Below are positions 52,142 to 62,008 of a DNA stretch of 64,000 nucleotides, piece by piece. Below the pieces are notes generated by a model. It saw only the letters and a list, made by a program, of their open reading frames with translations, ran no database searches and was not told where the DNA came from. How positions within the stretch are numbered: the first letter of the stretch is position 1; every line of letters begins with the position of its first letter. This stretch comes from Bacillota bacterium (lineage in GTDB: Bacteria; Bacillota; Clostridia; Acetivibrionales; DSM-1351): NCBI GenBank assembly GCA_023393115.1, contig JAEWMS010000077.1, positions 26,863 through 90,862 on the forward strand. Direction: 5' to 3'. Position numbers and translations under genes: made by a program.

Positions 52142-53422
52142 CTATTTCTTATTAAGTATATCTCGAATCCTCCCTATCATATACAGTGAACCAAATGCAC
52201 ATACCATGCCGTTGGGGCCTGTATTATCCAGAGCAGTTTTAAAGCCACTTTCCAGGTTAATTCCATCTATTACATTTTTAGTGTATTTTTTCAATTTTTT
52301 AGCCAGTTCATCGGACGGAATTGCTCTGGGATTATCCGGTGTTACAGTAATAATCAGTTTGGCCTTATCTGCAAGCAATTCCACTATATGCTCATAGTCC
52401 TTATCACCGAGAAAACCGACAATAAACACTTTTTCCCATTCGCTGAAATACTTTTCAAGGGCTGCATTCAGTGACTGTCCACCTTCAAAATTATGGGCTC
52501 CGTCTATAAGCACCATTGGACCAGTGCTTATAATTTCCAGTCTTCCGGGCCAGACAGTATTTAGAATTCCGTTTCTAATATTAGTATTAGCAATTTTGTA
52601 ACCTTTATTAATTAAAACTTCACATGCATTAATAGCAACGGCAGCGTTAAAAAGTTGATGCTCTCCCAGAAGCCTTAACGTCAGATTTTTGTAATCCTTA
52701 TAATCGAACAATTGTCCCTTAAGACTGAATTCTATCAATTTCAGGCTTTCAAAATCAACTTTATGAATTGTTGCCTTCCGAATGCAACATTCATTTTCGA
52801 AAACCTGAATAATTTCCTTTTTTTGAGGATAAACCACAACAGAACAGTTCTCTTTTATAATACCGGCCTTTATATAGGCAATCTCCTCAAGAGTTTCACC
52901 CAATTTATCAGTATGATCCAGACTTATTGTTGTAATTACTGCTACTTCGGGTGAATCAATAACATTTGTTGAATCATACCTTCCCCCGAGACCAACCTCT
53001 AATACCACAATATCGCATTTACAACGATAAAAATATTCAAAAGCAGTTGCTGTAATAATCTCAAATTCTGTCGGGTGTTCTAATCCCATTTCTAACATTT
53101 GAGCTATTTTAGTTTTTACAAAAGCAATTATATCAGCTAATTCATCGGGCTTAATCTCAGAATTGCCTATCTTGATTCTTTCTGTAAACCTTTGAATATA
53201 TGGTGATGTAAAAACACCAACTCTATAACCTGAATCTATTAAAATATTACTTATTAATGAAGTCGTTGAACCTTTACCGTTGGTACCTGTAACATGAACG
53301 AACTTTAATTTACTCTGCGGATTCCCCATTAAACTCAAAAGTCCTGTAATTCTTTCCAAACCCAGCTTACTTCCGAATTTCAGGGTACCATGTATGTATT
53401 CTATTGCTTCCTGGTAATTCAT
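52142..53422 (-). CDS. folC: Folylpolyglutamate/dihydrofolate synthase
   Basis: A 426-residue Mur-ligase-type enzyme that adds glutamate to folates. The P-loop reads HVTGTNGKGSTTSLI (near residues 41-55), the ATP-contact region SPYIQRFTERI, the Mur block VGLGGRYDSTN, SLDHTDKLG and the C-terminal DGAHNFEGGQSL. Typical length is 420-430. The open reading to 53491 is rejected: the ATG at 53422 follows GGAGG by 12 bases and gives MNYQEAIEYIH. The stop is close to the TPR gene start, so the two may be co-transcribed. Confidence 0.92.
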   Translation of the reverse strand: MNYQEAIEYIHGTLKFGSKLGLERITGLLSLMGNPQSKLKFVHVTGTNGKGSTTSLISNILIDSGYRVGVFTSPYIQRFTERIKIGNSEIKPDELADIIAFVKTKIAQMLEMGLEHPTEFEIITATAFEYFYRCKCDIVVLEVGLGGRYDSTNVIDSPEVAVITTISLDHTDKLGETLEEIAYIKAGIIKENCSVVVYPQKKEIIQVFENECCIRKATIHKVDFESLKLIEFSLKGQLFDYKDYKNLTLRLLGEHQLFNAAVAINACEVLINKGYKIANTNIRNGILNTVWPGRLEIISTGPMVLIDGAHNFEGGQSLNAALEKYFSEWEKVFIVGFLGDKDYEHIVELLADKAKLIITVTPDNPRAIPSDELAKKLKKYTKNVIDGINLESGFKTALDNTGPNGMVCAFGSLYMIGRIRDILNKK

Positions 53423-53487
53423 GGTGTACCGTTTCCTCCAATTAGCAAAAAGAGTCAAGCTAAAGGCTTTCCATGACGTACAAATTA

Positions 53488-53516
53488 ACAATATCAGTTT
53501 TTTCCAATACAGTCAA
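53488..53516 (-). promoter_or_regulatory. Promoter of folC
   Basis: Minus-strand -35 TTGACT (53511-53516), 17-base spacer, -10 TATTGT (53488-53493). Confidence 0.65.
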
Positions 53517-53538
53517 TTGTAAAATATTATCACAATTC

Positions 53539-53578
53539 AGACTCTTTACGTATTATTAAGACTCTTTAAGTTTTATTA
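53539..53578. repeat. 20-bp tandem repeat upstream of the folC promoter
   Basis: Two adjacent copies beginning AGACTCTTTA (53539 and 53559), 17 of 20 bases identical, and a weaker third copy after them. It lies 22 bases upstream of the folC -35. Confidence 0.6.
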
Positions 53579-53605
53579 AGATTTATTCAATTATTAGTTT
53601 CATTT

Positions 53606-54232
53606 TTATGTTAAAAGTGAGTTAATTTCATCTTTTATCATATGTACAGAATTTATTCCCATACTGGTAAATTTAACATTATCAAAAATAACCATTCTTG
53701 AAATTTCAAGTCTTTCTTCCTCATCAAGATCAACAAATGCCTGCAGGTTGTCCATTAAAGTTTCCAATGGCAGATAATATCGTATACCGAATTGAGGTAG
53801 TATTTTCTTAAATGCTTCATCACACCAAATTTCATGAGGAATTAATGCATAGATTTCGAAACCGTGGACTTTTCTTCCTTCCAACGAAACAGACAGAATC
53901 CTACGCTTTTCATTCTCAATTTTCTTTTTTCTTATAAATTGTAATCCAAAATCCTGAAGCTTTTCGGTAAACATTTCAGCCAAACCCTCTTTATCATGAA
54001 CCTCCGAAGAGAGTAAGGAGCTGTTCAACTCAAGGTAAAGAAATGTTTTTGCCTTAAGTGATGAAATAATTTGATAACTAATCTCAGCGTTCTCAATTTT
54101 TCTACCGGAATATGCGAGAGAAAAACTAGAAAAACCGGAATCCTTGTTTGATATATCAGTAAGTTTGACCTTTATATGCTTATCTATCAGTTTTGCCCCC
54201 TTTATATGGATGAAATAAACAACTGATTCCAT
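53606..54232 (-). CDS. Conserved-looking hypothetical protein
   Basis: A 208-residue soluble protein I do not recognise. There is no signal peptide or membrane helix. It appears alpha/beta, with a charged helix GLAEMFTEKLQDFGLQFIRKKKIENEKRR (seen as FGLQFIRKKKIENEKRR) and an end rich in acidic residues (DEEERLEISRMVIF). It lies between folC and pgi on the same strand; the gap to folC has its own promoter. No role can be suggested from sequence alone. Confidence 0.55.
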   Translation of the reverse strand: MESVVYFIHIKGAKLIDKHIKVKLTDISNKDSGFSSFSLAYSGRKIENAEISYQIISSLKAKTFLYLELNSSLLSSEVHDKEGLAEMFTEKLQDFGLQFIRKKKIENEKRRILSVSLEGRKVHGFEIYALIPHEIWCDEAFKKILPQFGIRYYLPLETLMDNLQAFVDLDEEERLEISRMVIFDNVKFTSMGINSVHMIKDEINSLLT

Positions 54233-54317
54233 TATATACTTACAATAATTACTTGTGAATAGTATGGCCTTTTTTATAAGTAGTTATAAAGTGTGAAGTG
54301 AATTTTGGGTATATCTC

Positions 54318-54364
54318 AATATTAAGAAAGCCGATCAAAGAAAATTATTCTCTCTGATCGGCTT
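54318..54364 (-). terminator. Terminator of pgi
   Basis: Minus-strand AAGCCGATCA/TGATCGGCTT, a 10-bp stem with an A-T-rich loop that pairs further (GAGAGAA/TTTTCTT), followed by TCTTAATATT. Confidence 0.7.
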
Positions 54365-54394
54365 ATAAATATATCATTAGCTTTTTACTTCAGA

Positions 54395-55747
54395 TTATTT
54401 ACCAAGTCTTGCCTCAAGCTGTTTTTTCTGTTCCTCAAAACCCGGTTTACCCAACAATGCGAACATATTTTTCTTATAAGCTTCAACTCCCGGTTGATCA
54501 AATGGATTAACAGCCAAAAGATATCCGCTGATGCCACATGCTTTTTCAAAGAAATATACCAGATTTCCGAAATAGTATTCATTTAATTCAGGTACATTAA
54601 TAACAAAATTCGGAACTCCTCCGTCTGTGTGTGCCAGCAAGGTTCCTTCAAATGCCTTGTTGTTTACAAAATCCATGTCCTTGCCTGCCAGGAAGTTCAA
54701 ACCGTCAATATTGTCCTTGTCTTCCTTGATCGTAATACTCTTCTTTGCTTTTCCAACGTGAATTACTGTTTCAAAAAGGTTTCTCAGACCATCCTGAATA
54801 TACTGGCCCATTGAGTGTAAATCAGTTGTAAAGTCAACACCTGACGGGAATATACCCTTCTGGTCCTTTCCTTCACTTTCTCCATAAAGCTGTTTCCACC
54901 ACTCGGTAAAGAAGTGAAGTGAAGGTTCATAGTTAACCATTATTTCTATGGTTTTGTTTTTATTATACAAAGCATTTCTTGCTGCGGCATATCTGTAGCA
55001 GTCATTATTTTTGAAGTCTACATTGCTGTAGAGCTTGCACGCATCTGCAGCGCCCTGCATTATTTTATCTATATCAGCTCCGCATACAGCGATTGGCAAG
55101 AGACCAACTGCAGTTAAAACAGAAAATCTGCCACCAACATCATCAGGTATAACAAAGGACTCATAGCCTTCTTCATCAGCAAGTTTTTTAAGAGCTCCCC
55201 TTGCTTTGTCTGTAGTAGCATAAATTCTCTTACGAGCTTCCTGCTTTCCGTATTTGTTTTCCAGGTATTCCTTGAAAATTCTGAAAGCAACGGCAGGTTC
55301 CGTTGTTGTTCCTGATTTGGATATAACGTTTATAGACACTTCCTTGCCCTCAATGAGTTCCAATAAATCAGACACATAAGTTGAACTGATATTATTTCCT
55401 ACGAAATAGATCTCAGGAGTTTTACGCTTGCTCTTTGGAAGCATGTTGTAGAAGGAGTGTGAAAGCATTTCTATAGCAGCTCTTGCACCAAGGTAGGACC
55501 CACCTATTCCAATTACTATCAGTACATCTGAATCTGACTTGATTTTTTCGGCTGATTTCTTAATTCTTGCAAATTCTTCCTTATCATAATTTATGGGAAG
55601 ATCCACCCACCCTAAAAAGTCATTGCCTGGGCCGGTTTTGTTGTGAAGCATTTCATGAGCTTGTTTCACATATCCTTCGAAGTAGTTAATCTCGTATTCG
55701 CTCAGAAAGCTTTCAGCCTTTGAGCTGTCAAATGTTATCTTTTCCAT
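54395..55747 (-). CDS. pgi: Glucose-6-phosphate isomerase
   Basis: A 450-residue glycolytic enzyme of the short bacterial type. Blocks: [38 protein letters not shown] (seen as [15 protein letters not shown]), [17 protein letters not shown] and the catalytic [17 protein letters not shown]. Length is normal for Firmicutes. GGAGGG lies 6 bases before the ATG. A candidate promoter is at 55823-55851. It is not clustered with other glycolytic genes here. Confidence 0.95.
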   Translation of the reverse strand: MEKITFDSSKAESFLSEYEINYFEGYVKQAHEMLHNKTGPGNDFLGWVDLPINYDKEEFARIKKSAEKIKSDSDVLIVIGIGGSYLGARAAIEMLSHSFYNMLPKSKRKTPEIYFVGNNISSTYVSDLLELIEGKEVSINVISKSGTTTEPAVAFRIFKEYLENKYGKQEARKRIYATTDKARGALKKLADEEGYESFVIPDDVGGRFSVLTAVGLLPIAVCGADIDKIMQGAADACKLYSNVDFKNNDCYRYAAARNALYNKNKTIEIMVNYEPSLHFFTEWWKQLYGESEGKDQKGIFPSGVDFTTDLHSMGQYIQDGLRNLFETVIHVGKAKKSITIKEDKDNIDGLNFLAGKDMDFVNNKAFEGTLLAHTDGGVPNFVINVPELNEYYFGNLVYFFEKACGISGYLLAVNPFDQPGVEAYKKNMFALLGKPGFEEQKKQLEARLGK

Positions 55748-56064
55748 TAATTGCCCTCCCGTATTTATACCATTATTTTTTCATTATTGATATTTCTACC
55801 TTGGAAAAATTTTATCTTAAATAGTATACCAAATGAAAATTCTAATTTAAAGTTCTATTGCAATTTTATTACATTTGTAAAAGTACTTTATCATACTTGT
55901 TATTATTTTTCTTTCAACCTTAACCAGTATACGAAAAAATTACATGGTGTCAAAAAGCTCATTTGTAGCAAAATAATAGCAGGAACAATCTATAAACATT
56001 AGTTTGTGATGGTTTCACGGTAAGAGTATCCTTAATTAATATTAACGAAAAAAGGAGAATTATT
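55748..56064. other. Divergent intergenic region pgi/SASP
   Basis: A 317-base A-T-rich gap. It holds the pgi promoter on the minus side and, on the plus side, a possible forespore (sigma-G-like) site TGTAGC-16-CAATCTA at about 55964-55992, only a partial match. I see no further ORF, repeat or RNA structure here. Confidence 0.4.
55823..55851 (-). promoter_or_regulatory. Candidate promoter of pgi
   Basis: Minus-strand TTTAAA (55846-55851), 17-base spacer, extended -10 TGGTATACT (TATACT at 55823-55828). Confidence 0.5.
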
Positions 56065-56295
56065 ATGTCAAGACCAAAGACACCACTTGTTGAAGATAGC
56101 AGAGCAGCTTTAAACAAATTTAAGATGGAATGTGCTGCAGAAATAGGCAGAACACAATTTACAAAGGAAAATAATGACCATTACAAAGGGGATCTGACAG
56201 CTAAACAGAACGGTTCTGAGGGCGGTCCAATCGGCGGCCAGATGACAAAGAGAATGGTTGAATTTTATGAAAACAGCATAAAAAACAATCAGTAA
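56065..56295 (+). CDS. Alpha/beta-type small acid-soluble spore protein
   Basis: A 76-residue SASP that coats DNA in the spore and protects it from damage. The typical parts are FKMECAAEIGRTQF (the KxExAxEIG block, at which GPR cuts) and GGPIGGQMTKRMVEFYE (seen as GGPIGGQMTKRMVE). AAAGGAG lies 7 bases before the ATG. It is monocistronic and convergent with pheT, sharing the hairpin at 56332-56385. A forespore promoter is expected but only weakly visible. The number of SASP paralogues elsewhere is unknown. Confidence 0.92.
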   Translation: MSRPKTPLVEDSRAALNKFKMECAAEIGRTQFTKENNDHYKGDLTAKQNGSEGGPIGGQMTKRMVEFYENSIKNNQ

Positions 56296-56331
56296 ATGAT
56301 TCTGCTATAAAATACCGGACGTACCGGTAAA

Positions 56332-56385
56332 AAAAGGTGACTGCTTCATTTTGAATAAATATTCACTATGAAGCAGTCACCTTTT
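56332..56385. terminator. Bidirectional terminator between the SASP gene and pheT
   Basis: A 17-bp perfect stem AAAAGGTGACTGCTTCA with its complement at 56369-56385, 20-base loop. On the minus strand it is followed by seven T residues, terminating pheST; on the plus strand it can end the SASP transcript. Confidence 0.85.
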
Positions 56386-56400
56386 ATATGTTCTATTTAT

Positions 56401-58782
56401 TTACCTCAATGAATATCCCTTTGTACCCATAAACTCAATAAGCTTATTGGCAAAAGCATTTATATCCTCACTTGAAAGAGTTTTCTCGGTAGAACCGATT
56501 ATAAATCTGAAGGTCATACTCTTCTTACCCTCAGGAAGTCCCTTACCTGCGTAAATGGTAACAAAACTAAAGCTGTTAAGCAATTCGGACTTGAAACTGT
56601 CAATATCCTCACTAACCCTGTCATAAGTTATACCGTTGTCCACAAGGAAGCTGTAGTCCAGTGTAACCTCAGGGAATTTTGAAGGCTCCTTGTACTTTAT
56701 TACCTCCGAATTTATGGCTTGAAGTACTTCTCTGTTTATTTCAAGAACAGCAATATTAAGCTTCTTGGCAATGTTCTTTTTAATCATAGGATGCACAACA
56801 CTGATATAGCCCATTTGATTTCCGTTTGAGCTGATATCTACAGACTTCATAGGATGTACCCAGTTATACTGACTAGTACATGCTGAGAAATCAAGGTTTG
56901 CATTTTTTATGGTTTTAGCTATAAATGTAATTATCCCCTTCAAATCATAGAACAGTTCATCCTCACTCTTGATTTTGCTGGCTGCAAGGATACAGATGTT
57001 CTTATGCTGCTCACATTTATCTTTTGGTGATGCCGCCTTGAAAACACTACCGATTTCAAATAGTGAAAAATCATCATATGACTTTTCATTTCTTTCAGCA
57101 AAAGCAAGCATTCCAGGAACCATACTGTCTCTTAAGGTATTAGCATCCTGTGCCTGTGGATTCAGCACCTTAACCTGCCCGACGGTTTCAATACCCATTC
57201 TGCTGTTAAAGGTATTATCATACCATATATAGCTGTTAACTTCACTGGCACCAAATCTTTCGGAAAGCAGTTCTTTAACCTTGTGATCGGTAAGTCTCTC
57301 TTCATTATATTCCAAAGGCTTCAAAGGTATCTCAAGAGTCTGAGGCTGAATATTGTCATATCCAAAGATTCTTGTTATTTCTTCGATAATGTCAACCTTC
57401 ATGGTAACATCTTTTGTAGCTCTGAAAGTTGGCACCTTAATATTAAAGGTATCTCCATCCACATCCACCTTGAATTCAAGAGTTCTCAGTATGTCAGCCA
57501 TTCTTTCACTGGTAAGGGTGTTACCGATATATTTATCAATATAAGGTTTTGTGATGGTTATATCAATAGGTTCAAGCTTCTTGCAATATACATCTGTTAA
57601 AGCTGATGAGAACTGAATGTCAGGCTGCATCTCCTTCAAAAGCTTCACAAATCTCTGTATCGCAGTAACAGTCATATTGGGGTCCAGCATTTTCTCATAA
57701 CGTGCACTTGCCTCAGTACGAAGCCCTATTTTGGTTGAACTCTTTCTTGTGGATGAACCTTCAAAATTGGCTGATTCCAATAAAATTGAAGTTGTATCTT
57801 CCAGCACTTCTGAGTTTTCACCACCCATGATACCGGCAATTGCTACAGGTTTTTCTTTATTACAAATCAGCAATACGTTTTCAGGGAGATTTCTTTCTGT
57901 ACCGTCAAGAGTTTTAAATACTGTCGGCTCCTTTGTTGACCTTACTACTATACCGCTTTCTACCTGTCTGCTGTCAAAGGCATGCATTGGCTGCCCCATT
58001 TCCAGCATAAGGTAGTTTGTCAGGTCAACCAACGGTGAAATCGGTCTCATTCCGCAGTAGAACAATCTTACCTTCATGTTTATTGAAGTTTCAAGTTTCT
58101 TGACACCATCTACCTTTAGGCCTGAATACCTCAGACATTTTTCAGTATCTTCTACTGTAATGTCAAGCTTTGCCTTATCCTTTGCACCGTCGAGAGTATC
58201 CAGCTTCATTGGCTTCAATTCTCTGCCGTAGATTGCTGCGATTTCACGGGCAATTCCGTAATGTCCCCACAAATCAGGTCTGTTTGTAAGAGACTTGTTA
58301 TCTATCTCAATTATTACGTCATCTATATCTATGATTGACTTAATATCTGTTCCAGGTGCATAGTCACCGTCAAGTATCAGAAGTCCGCTGTGATCATCGG
58401 TTATACCCAGTTCCTTTGCAGAACACAGCATTCCAGAGCTCTCAACTCCAACCAGCTTCACCTTACCCAGCTTTGACATATTCTTTACTGAGCCGCCTAT
58501 CTTTGCCAATGGCACAAGAATACCTTCAGTAACATTGGGAGCACCGCAAACAATTTGCAGCTCTCCGTCACCTGAATCCACCTGAACAATTTTCAGCTTT
58601 TTTGATTCAGGATGGGGAACTACGCTCAGAACCTTTGCAACAACAACGTTTTGAATATCCTGTCCTATAAACTCCACCTCTTCAACTTCAGCAGTTGACA
58701 TGGTAAATCTATACCACAGTTCTTTTATATCTATGCCGTCCAAATCTACGTATTCTTTTAACCAATTTAATGAAATTTTCAA
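56401..58782 (-). CDS. pheT: Phenylalanyl-tRNA synthetase beta subunit
   Basis: A 793-residue subunit. It holds a tRNA-binding EMAP-like domain at the N terminus (about 40-150), B3/B4 editing domains (about 200-390), B5, a catalytic-like core and an anticodon-binding FDX-ACB domain at the end (about 700-793, FPEVTLDYSFLVD and KKSMTFRFII). Length is typical (about 790-800). The ATG starts 12 bases after the pheS stop. With pheS it is controlled by the T-box leader. It ends at the strong bidirectional terminator. Confidence 0.95.
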   Translation of the reverse strand: MKISLNWLKEYVDLDGIDIKELWYRFTMSTAEVEEVEFIGQDIQNVVVAKVLSVVPHPESKKLKIVQVDSGDGELQIVCGAPNVTEGILVPLAKIGGSVKNMSKLGKVKLVGVESSGMLCSAKELGITDDHSGLLILDGDYAPGTDIKSIIDIDDVIIEIDNKSLTNRPDLWGHYGIAREIAAIYGRELKPMKLDTLDGAKDKAKLDITVEDTEKCLRYSGLKVDGVKKLETSINMKVRLFYCGMRPISPLVDLTNYLMLEMGQPMHAFDSRQVESGIVVRSTKEPTVFKTLDGTERNLPENVLLICNKEKPVAIAGIMGGENSEVLEDTTSILLESANFEGSSTRKSSTKIGLRTEASARYEKMLDPNMTVTAIQRFVKLLKEMQPDIQFSSALTDVYCKKLEPIDITITKPYIDKYIGNTLTSERMADILRTLEFKVDVDGDTFNIKVPTFRATKDVTMKVDIIEEITRIFGYDNIQPQTLEIPLKPLEYNEERLTDHKVKELLSERFGASEVNSYIWYDNTFNSRMGIETVGQVKVLNPQAQDANTLRDSMVPGMLAFAERNEKSYDDFSLFEIGSVFKAASPKDKCEQHKNICILAASKIKSEDELFYDLKGIITFIAKTIKNANLDFSACTSQYNWVHPMKSVDISSNGNQMGYISVVHPMIKKNIAKKLNIAVLEINREVLQAINSEVIKYKEPSKFPEVTLDYSFLVDNGITYDRVSEDIDSFKSELLNSFSFVTIYAGKGLPEGKKSMTFRFIIGSTEKTLSSEDINAFANKLIEFMGTKGYSLR

Positions 58783-58794
58783 TCTGTTTCCCTC

Positions 58795-59826
58795 CTATCT
58801 TACCGAAAATTGTTCCATAGCTCTTAAATCACCAGAATTAAGAACTCGGATATCACTAATTCCATATTTCATCATTGCAAGTCTTGTCAAACCTAAACCG
58901 AAGGCGAACCCTGTGTATTCCTCAGGATCAATTCCGCCATAGCGCAATACGTTTGGATGAACCATACCACAAGGGAGAAGCTCTATCCAGCCTGAATGTT
59001 TGCAAGTGGGACAGCCCTTTCCTCCACAAATCATACAATTAAGATCCAGTTCAAAACCAGGTTCAACGAATGGGAAAAAGCCCGGTCTCAATCTTATTTT
59101 TACGTCTCTGTTAAACACCTCTGACAATAATAGCTTCATAACATATATCAGGTTTGCAATGGAAACATTCTTATCTATCATCATTCCTTCCAGCTGGAAA
59201 AAGGTATTTTCATGTGAAGCATCTGTGCTCTCATTTCTAAAGCATCTTCCCGGAGCAATAACCTTTAGTGGTGCTCCATATTTTTGCATAGCCCTTACCT
59301 GACAGGGAGAAGTATGAGTTCTCAGCAATGAACCGTTCTCAAGCCAGTAGGTGTCCTGCATATCTCTTGCAGGGTGGTGCTTTGGTATATTTAAAGCCTC
59401 AAAGTTGTAAAACTCCTCCTCAGCTTCAGGACCATCAACTATGTTGAAGCCCATTCCTGTAAAAATTCTTTCAATTTCCTTCTGAACAATGGTGACAGGA
59501 TGAAGTGAACCAACCTTAAACTGAGTTCCTGGCAAGGAAATATCAAAGCTTGAACCGCTGCTCAAAGATTTCTTTACATCATTTACACTGAGTTCCTTGA
59601 ACTTTGCCTCCAGAAACTCTGTCAATTCATTCTTTAACTCATTGGCCTCCTGACCAAATTGCTTTCTTTCTTCAATAGCCATGTTTTTGAGATCCTTGAG
59701 CATTTCTGTCAATTCACCCTTCTTACCCAGAAGTTTTACTCTGAGCTCTTCAACCTCTGCGCTGCTTGCAGCCTCTTTTATCTTTACAAGAGCAGCATCT
59801 CTTAATATACTGATTTTTTCAATCAC
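58795..59826 (-). CDS. pheS: Phenylalanyl-tRNA synthetase alpha subunit
   Basis: A 343-residue catalytic subunit of class II. The N-terminal coiled coil is followed by motif 2 (FRNESTDASHENTFFQLEG, seen as FRNESTDASHE) and motif 3 (GFAFGLGLTRLAMMKYGI, seen as FAFGLGLTRLAMMKYG). The normal length is 330-350. GGAG lies before the ATG. It is the first gene of the pheST operon, about 75 bases after the terminator of the T-box. Confidence 0.95.
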   Translation of the reverse strand: MIEKISILRDAALVKIKEAASSAEVEELRVKLLGKKGELTEMLKDLKNMAIEERKQFGQEANELKNELTEFLEAKFKELSVNDVKKSLSSGSSFDISLPGTQFKVGSLHPVTIVQKEIERIFTGMGFNIVDGPEAEEEFYNFEALNIPKHHPARDMQDTYWLENGSLLRTHTSPCQVRAMQKYGAPLKVIAPGRCFRNESTDASHENTFFQLEGMMIDKNVSIANLIYVMKLLLSEVFNRDVKIRLRPGFFPFVEPGFELDLNCMICGGKGCPTCKHSGWIELLPCGMVHPNVLRYGGIDPEEYTGFAFGLGLTRLAMMKYGISDIRVLNSGDLRAMEQFSVR

Positions 59827-59902
59827 GTCTATTATCTCCTTTCATTATAGTCATTCGAATATATCAAAAGTATGAATATCTACCTTTGTCTTTGAAATAC
59901 GC

Positions 59903-59938
59903 ATAAATAAAGCCTCCATCCCAAAAAGGGACGAAGGC
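59903..59938 (-). terminator. Terminator of the pheST T-box leader
   Basis: Minus-strand GCCTTCGTCCC/GGGATGGAGGC stem with a TTTTT loop, then TTTATTTATGC. The T-box bases upstream can form the competing antiterminator. Confidence 0.85.
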
Positions 59939-60240
59939 ATTCTTCGCGGTACCACCCAGTTTTATTTAAGATTGAATGATTTGATTCAATCTTAAAACTC
60001 ATTATAGTATAACGGTTTGTGCCGGCAGCTCCTACTAATAACGCTTGCCCACAACACAATTTGTCTTTTTAGGGCACAAGCACTATTATTAATCAGTTCA
60101 GAGCCACAGCTCCGGAGGGAACTTGGGCAAGCAGTTTGTTAAAGGCACTTGCAGCCGGTGATGCCTTATCTCTGTAACAACCTCTCTCACTTACTTTTCT
60201 CCATCATAGCCTTTAGATATTCTAATTAATTACCTGCTTG
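59903..60240 (-). promoter_or_regulatory. T-box riboswitch for pheST
   Basis: The minus strand carries the T-box GGGTGGTACCGCG (59945-59957) before the terminator. Stem I features are AGTAAGTGAGAGAGG, CAGAGA and the GGCTGCAAG motif. A TTC triplet at 60119-60121, in a suitable place on the 3' side of stem I, would be the phenylalanine specifier. Uncharged tRNA-Phe should stabilise the antiterminator and permit pheST transcription. Confidence 0.9.
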
Positions 60241-60242
60241 CT

Positions 60243-60271
60243 ATTATAACAATATAAAAATAAATATTCAA
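60243..60271 (-). promoter_or_regulatory. Promoter of the pheST operon
   Basis: Minus-strand -35 TTGAAT (60266-60271), 17-base spacer, perfect -10 TATAAT (60243-60248), close to the 5' end of the T-box leader. Confidence 0.7.
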
Positions 60272-60285
60272 GAGGAGGAATCAAG

Positions 60286-61005
60286 TTAATTGGTTACATC
60301 GGCATGTTCAATATTTCTGATGGACAAATATGCAATTAATATGCCGGCCAAAGCCAATGTAACTGGAATAATAACTATTGAGCTAAGATTAACATTACCT
60401 ATGTTTCCATATATAAAGCATGAAATTAATACCGCAGATAAAATTGTGGTCGGAACCGATTTTTTTCTCATTCCAAAAAATAGAGGAATCAGGCTTACGC
60501 CAGCTGAAGATAATGCCTGGAATACAAAGCCTATCAAAGTAGCATATATAAACTCTACTGTTTGCTTTTCTGTGATAAGGTGAAAGTAAGAATTCATTAG
60601 TATAAAAACACTGCCCATTAATACATCCGCTATTAATATTGATAAATATGTGAACAAAAACACAATTAATAGCTTGGAAAAAATAAGTTTTTTCCTATTT
60701 ATGGGATACATAAACATGAGGGTTATTGTTTTATTCTTATATTCACCAATAACCAACCTTGATAAAATAACAGAAGAAAATATAGTAAAGGTTAATGCTG
60801 TCAAAGTTTCAATAAACTTAATTATAGAATCATATTCCAATACCAGCTTTTCACCGTTTAATTCCATATCCATCAATTCCGGATTTAATAAAGCATAAAA
60901 CATTGCTACTACAAATGCAATAAGTACCATCATTGAAACTAAATAACCACCTAAGTATTTTTTAAAATTAATCTTTCTTAATTCAAGACGTATCAGGTTA
61001 AGCAC
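60286..61005 (-). CDS. ABC transporter permease, BcrB/lantibiotic immunity type
   Basis: A 239-residue membrane protein with six hydrophobic segments (about 18-40, 55-75, 95-125, 140-165, 175-195 and 205-230). It begins MLNLIRLELRKINFKKY, typical of ABC-2 permeases of the bacitracin/lantibiotic-immunity kind. The start overlaps the ATPase gene by 8 bases. It closes a four-gene set with sensor and regulator. Substrate unknown; a cell-wall-active peptide is a reasonable guess. Confidence 0.8.
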   Translation of the reverse strand: MLNLIRLELRKINFKKYLGGYLVSMMVLIAFVVAMFYALLNPELMDMELNGEKLVLEYDSIIKFIETLTALTFTIFSSVILSRLVIGEYKNKTITLMFMYPINRKKLIFSKLLIVFLFTYLSILIADVLMGSVFILMNSYFHLITEKQTVEFIYATLIGFVFQALSSAGVSLIPLFFGMRKKSVPTTILSAVLISCFIYGNIGNVNLSSIVIIPVTLALAGILIAYLSIRNIEHADVTN

Positions 61006-61918
61006 TTATACCACCTCCATTGAGTAAATTCAGGAAGTAATCTTCCAATGAACTATTTTTGCTACTTATAGATTCTACAGCAATATTATTCCGAACAAGT
61101 TCACTCAGCAAATTACTTTTAGTCTGCTTCATATCATAGATCCTGATAGAGTTGTTATCTAGAACTTTGAAATTAGCAATACTCATATCATAAAGTACAG
61201 ATGCTGCTTTGTTACAATCCTCCACCACCAATTCCAAATATTCCAGATTACTTTCTCTTACTCTATCCATCGAAACTTCTTGTACAAGTATTCCATTATT
61301 GATGACACCTATGGTATCAGCTATCTGTTCTATTTCACCCAAAATATGGCTTGAAACAAGAATTGTTATCCTATGTTCCTGGCAAAGGCATTTAAAAAGC
61401 TTTCTCATCTCTTTTATACCTATGGGATCAAGACCGTTGATAGGTTCATCAAGTATCAGTAATTCAGGCTTTGTAGTGATGGCTCTTGCAATTCCAAGTC
61501 TTTGCTTCATACCAAGAGAAAAATTCTTAACAGCCTTCTTATCGATACCTTTCAAATCCACAAGCTCTAGTGCTTCATCAATTGCTTTTTTATTATGATA
61601 GCCCATATATTCACAGTGAAGTTCTAGATTTTCTCGAGAAGTCAATTTATCATAAAATATGGGATATTCAATGATTGAGCCAATTCTCTTAAGAAATTCA
61701 TAGGAGTTATCCATCAACTTCTCTCCAAATATTTCAATTTCTCCACCAGTAGGCTTAACCAAGTTGGCTATCATCTTCATTACTGTAGTTTTACCAGCTC
61801 CATTAGGACCGAGAAAGCCATATATCTCTCCCTTACTAATGTGAATGTTTACATCTGAGACTACTGGTTTACCATCATAAGCTTTTGTTAAATTGCAGGT
61901 CTTTAATATATATGACAT
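60998..61918 (-). CDS. ABC transporter ATP-binding protein, BcrA type
   Basis: A 306-residue ABC ATPase with Walker A GPNGAGKTT (37-45), signature FSLGMKQRLGIA, Walker B LLILDEPINGLDP and H-loop SSHILGE. The C-terminal extension of about 80 residues is like BcrA and lantibiotic-immunity proteins (LanF). The signature reads SLGMK, the usual variant in this group. It is separated by 90 bases from the kinase gene and overlaps the permease gene. Confidence 0.87.
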   Translation of the reverse strand: MSYILKTCNLTKAYDGKPVVSDVNIHISKGEIYGFLGPNGAGKTTVMKMIANLVKPTGGEIEIFGEKLMDNSYEFLKRIGSIIEYPIFYDKLTSRENLELHCEYMGYHNKKAIDEALELVDLKGIDKKAVKNFSLGMKQRLGIARAITTKPELLILDEPINGLDPIGIKEMRKLFKCLCQEHRITILVSSHILGEIEQIADTIGVINNGILVQEVSMDRVRESNLEYLELVVEDCNKAASVLYDMSIANFKVLDNNSIRIYDMKQTKSNLLSELVRNNIAVESISSKNSSLEDYFLNLLNGGGISA

Positions 61919-62008
61919 GCTTTTCTCCTCTCATTATCGTATTACATCATTAATAATAAACAATGAAATTCTCTTTTCTCTTACCCAATTCTTACAAATT
62001 TATTACGA

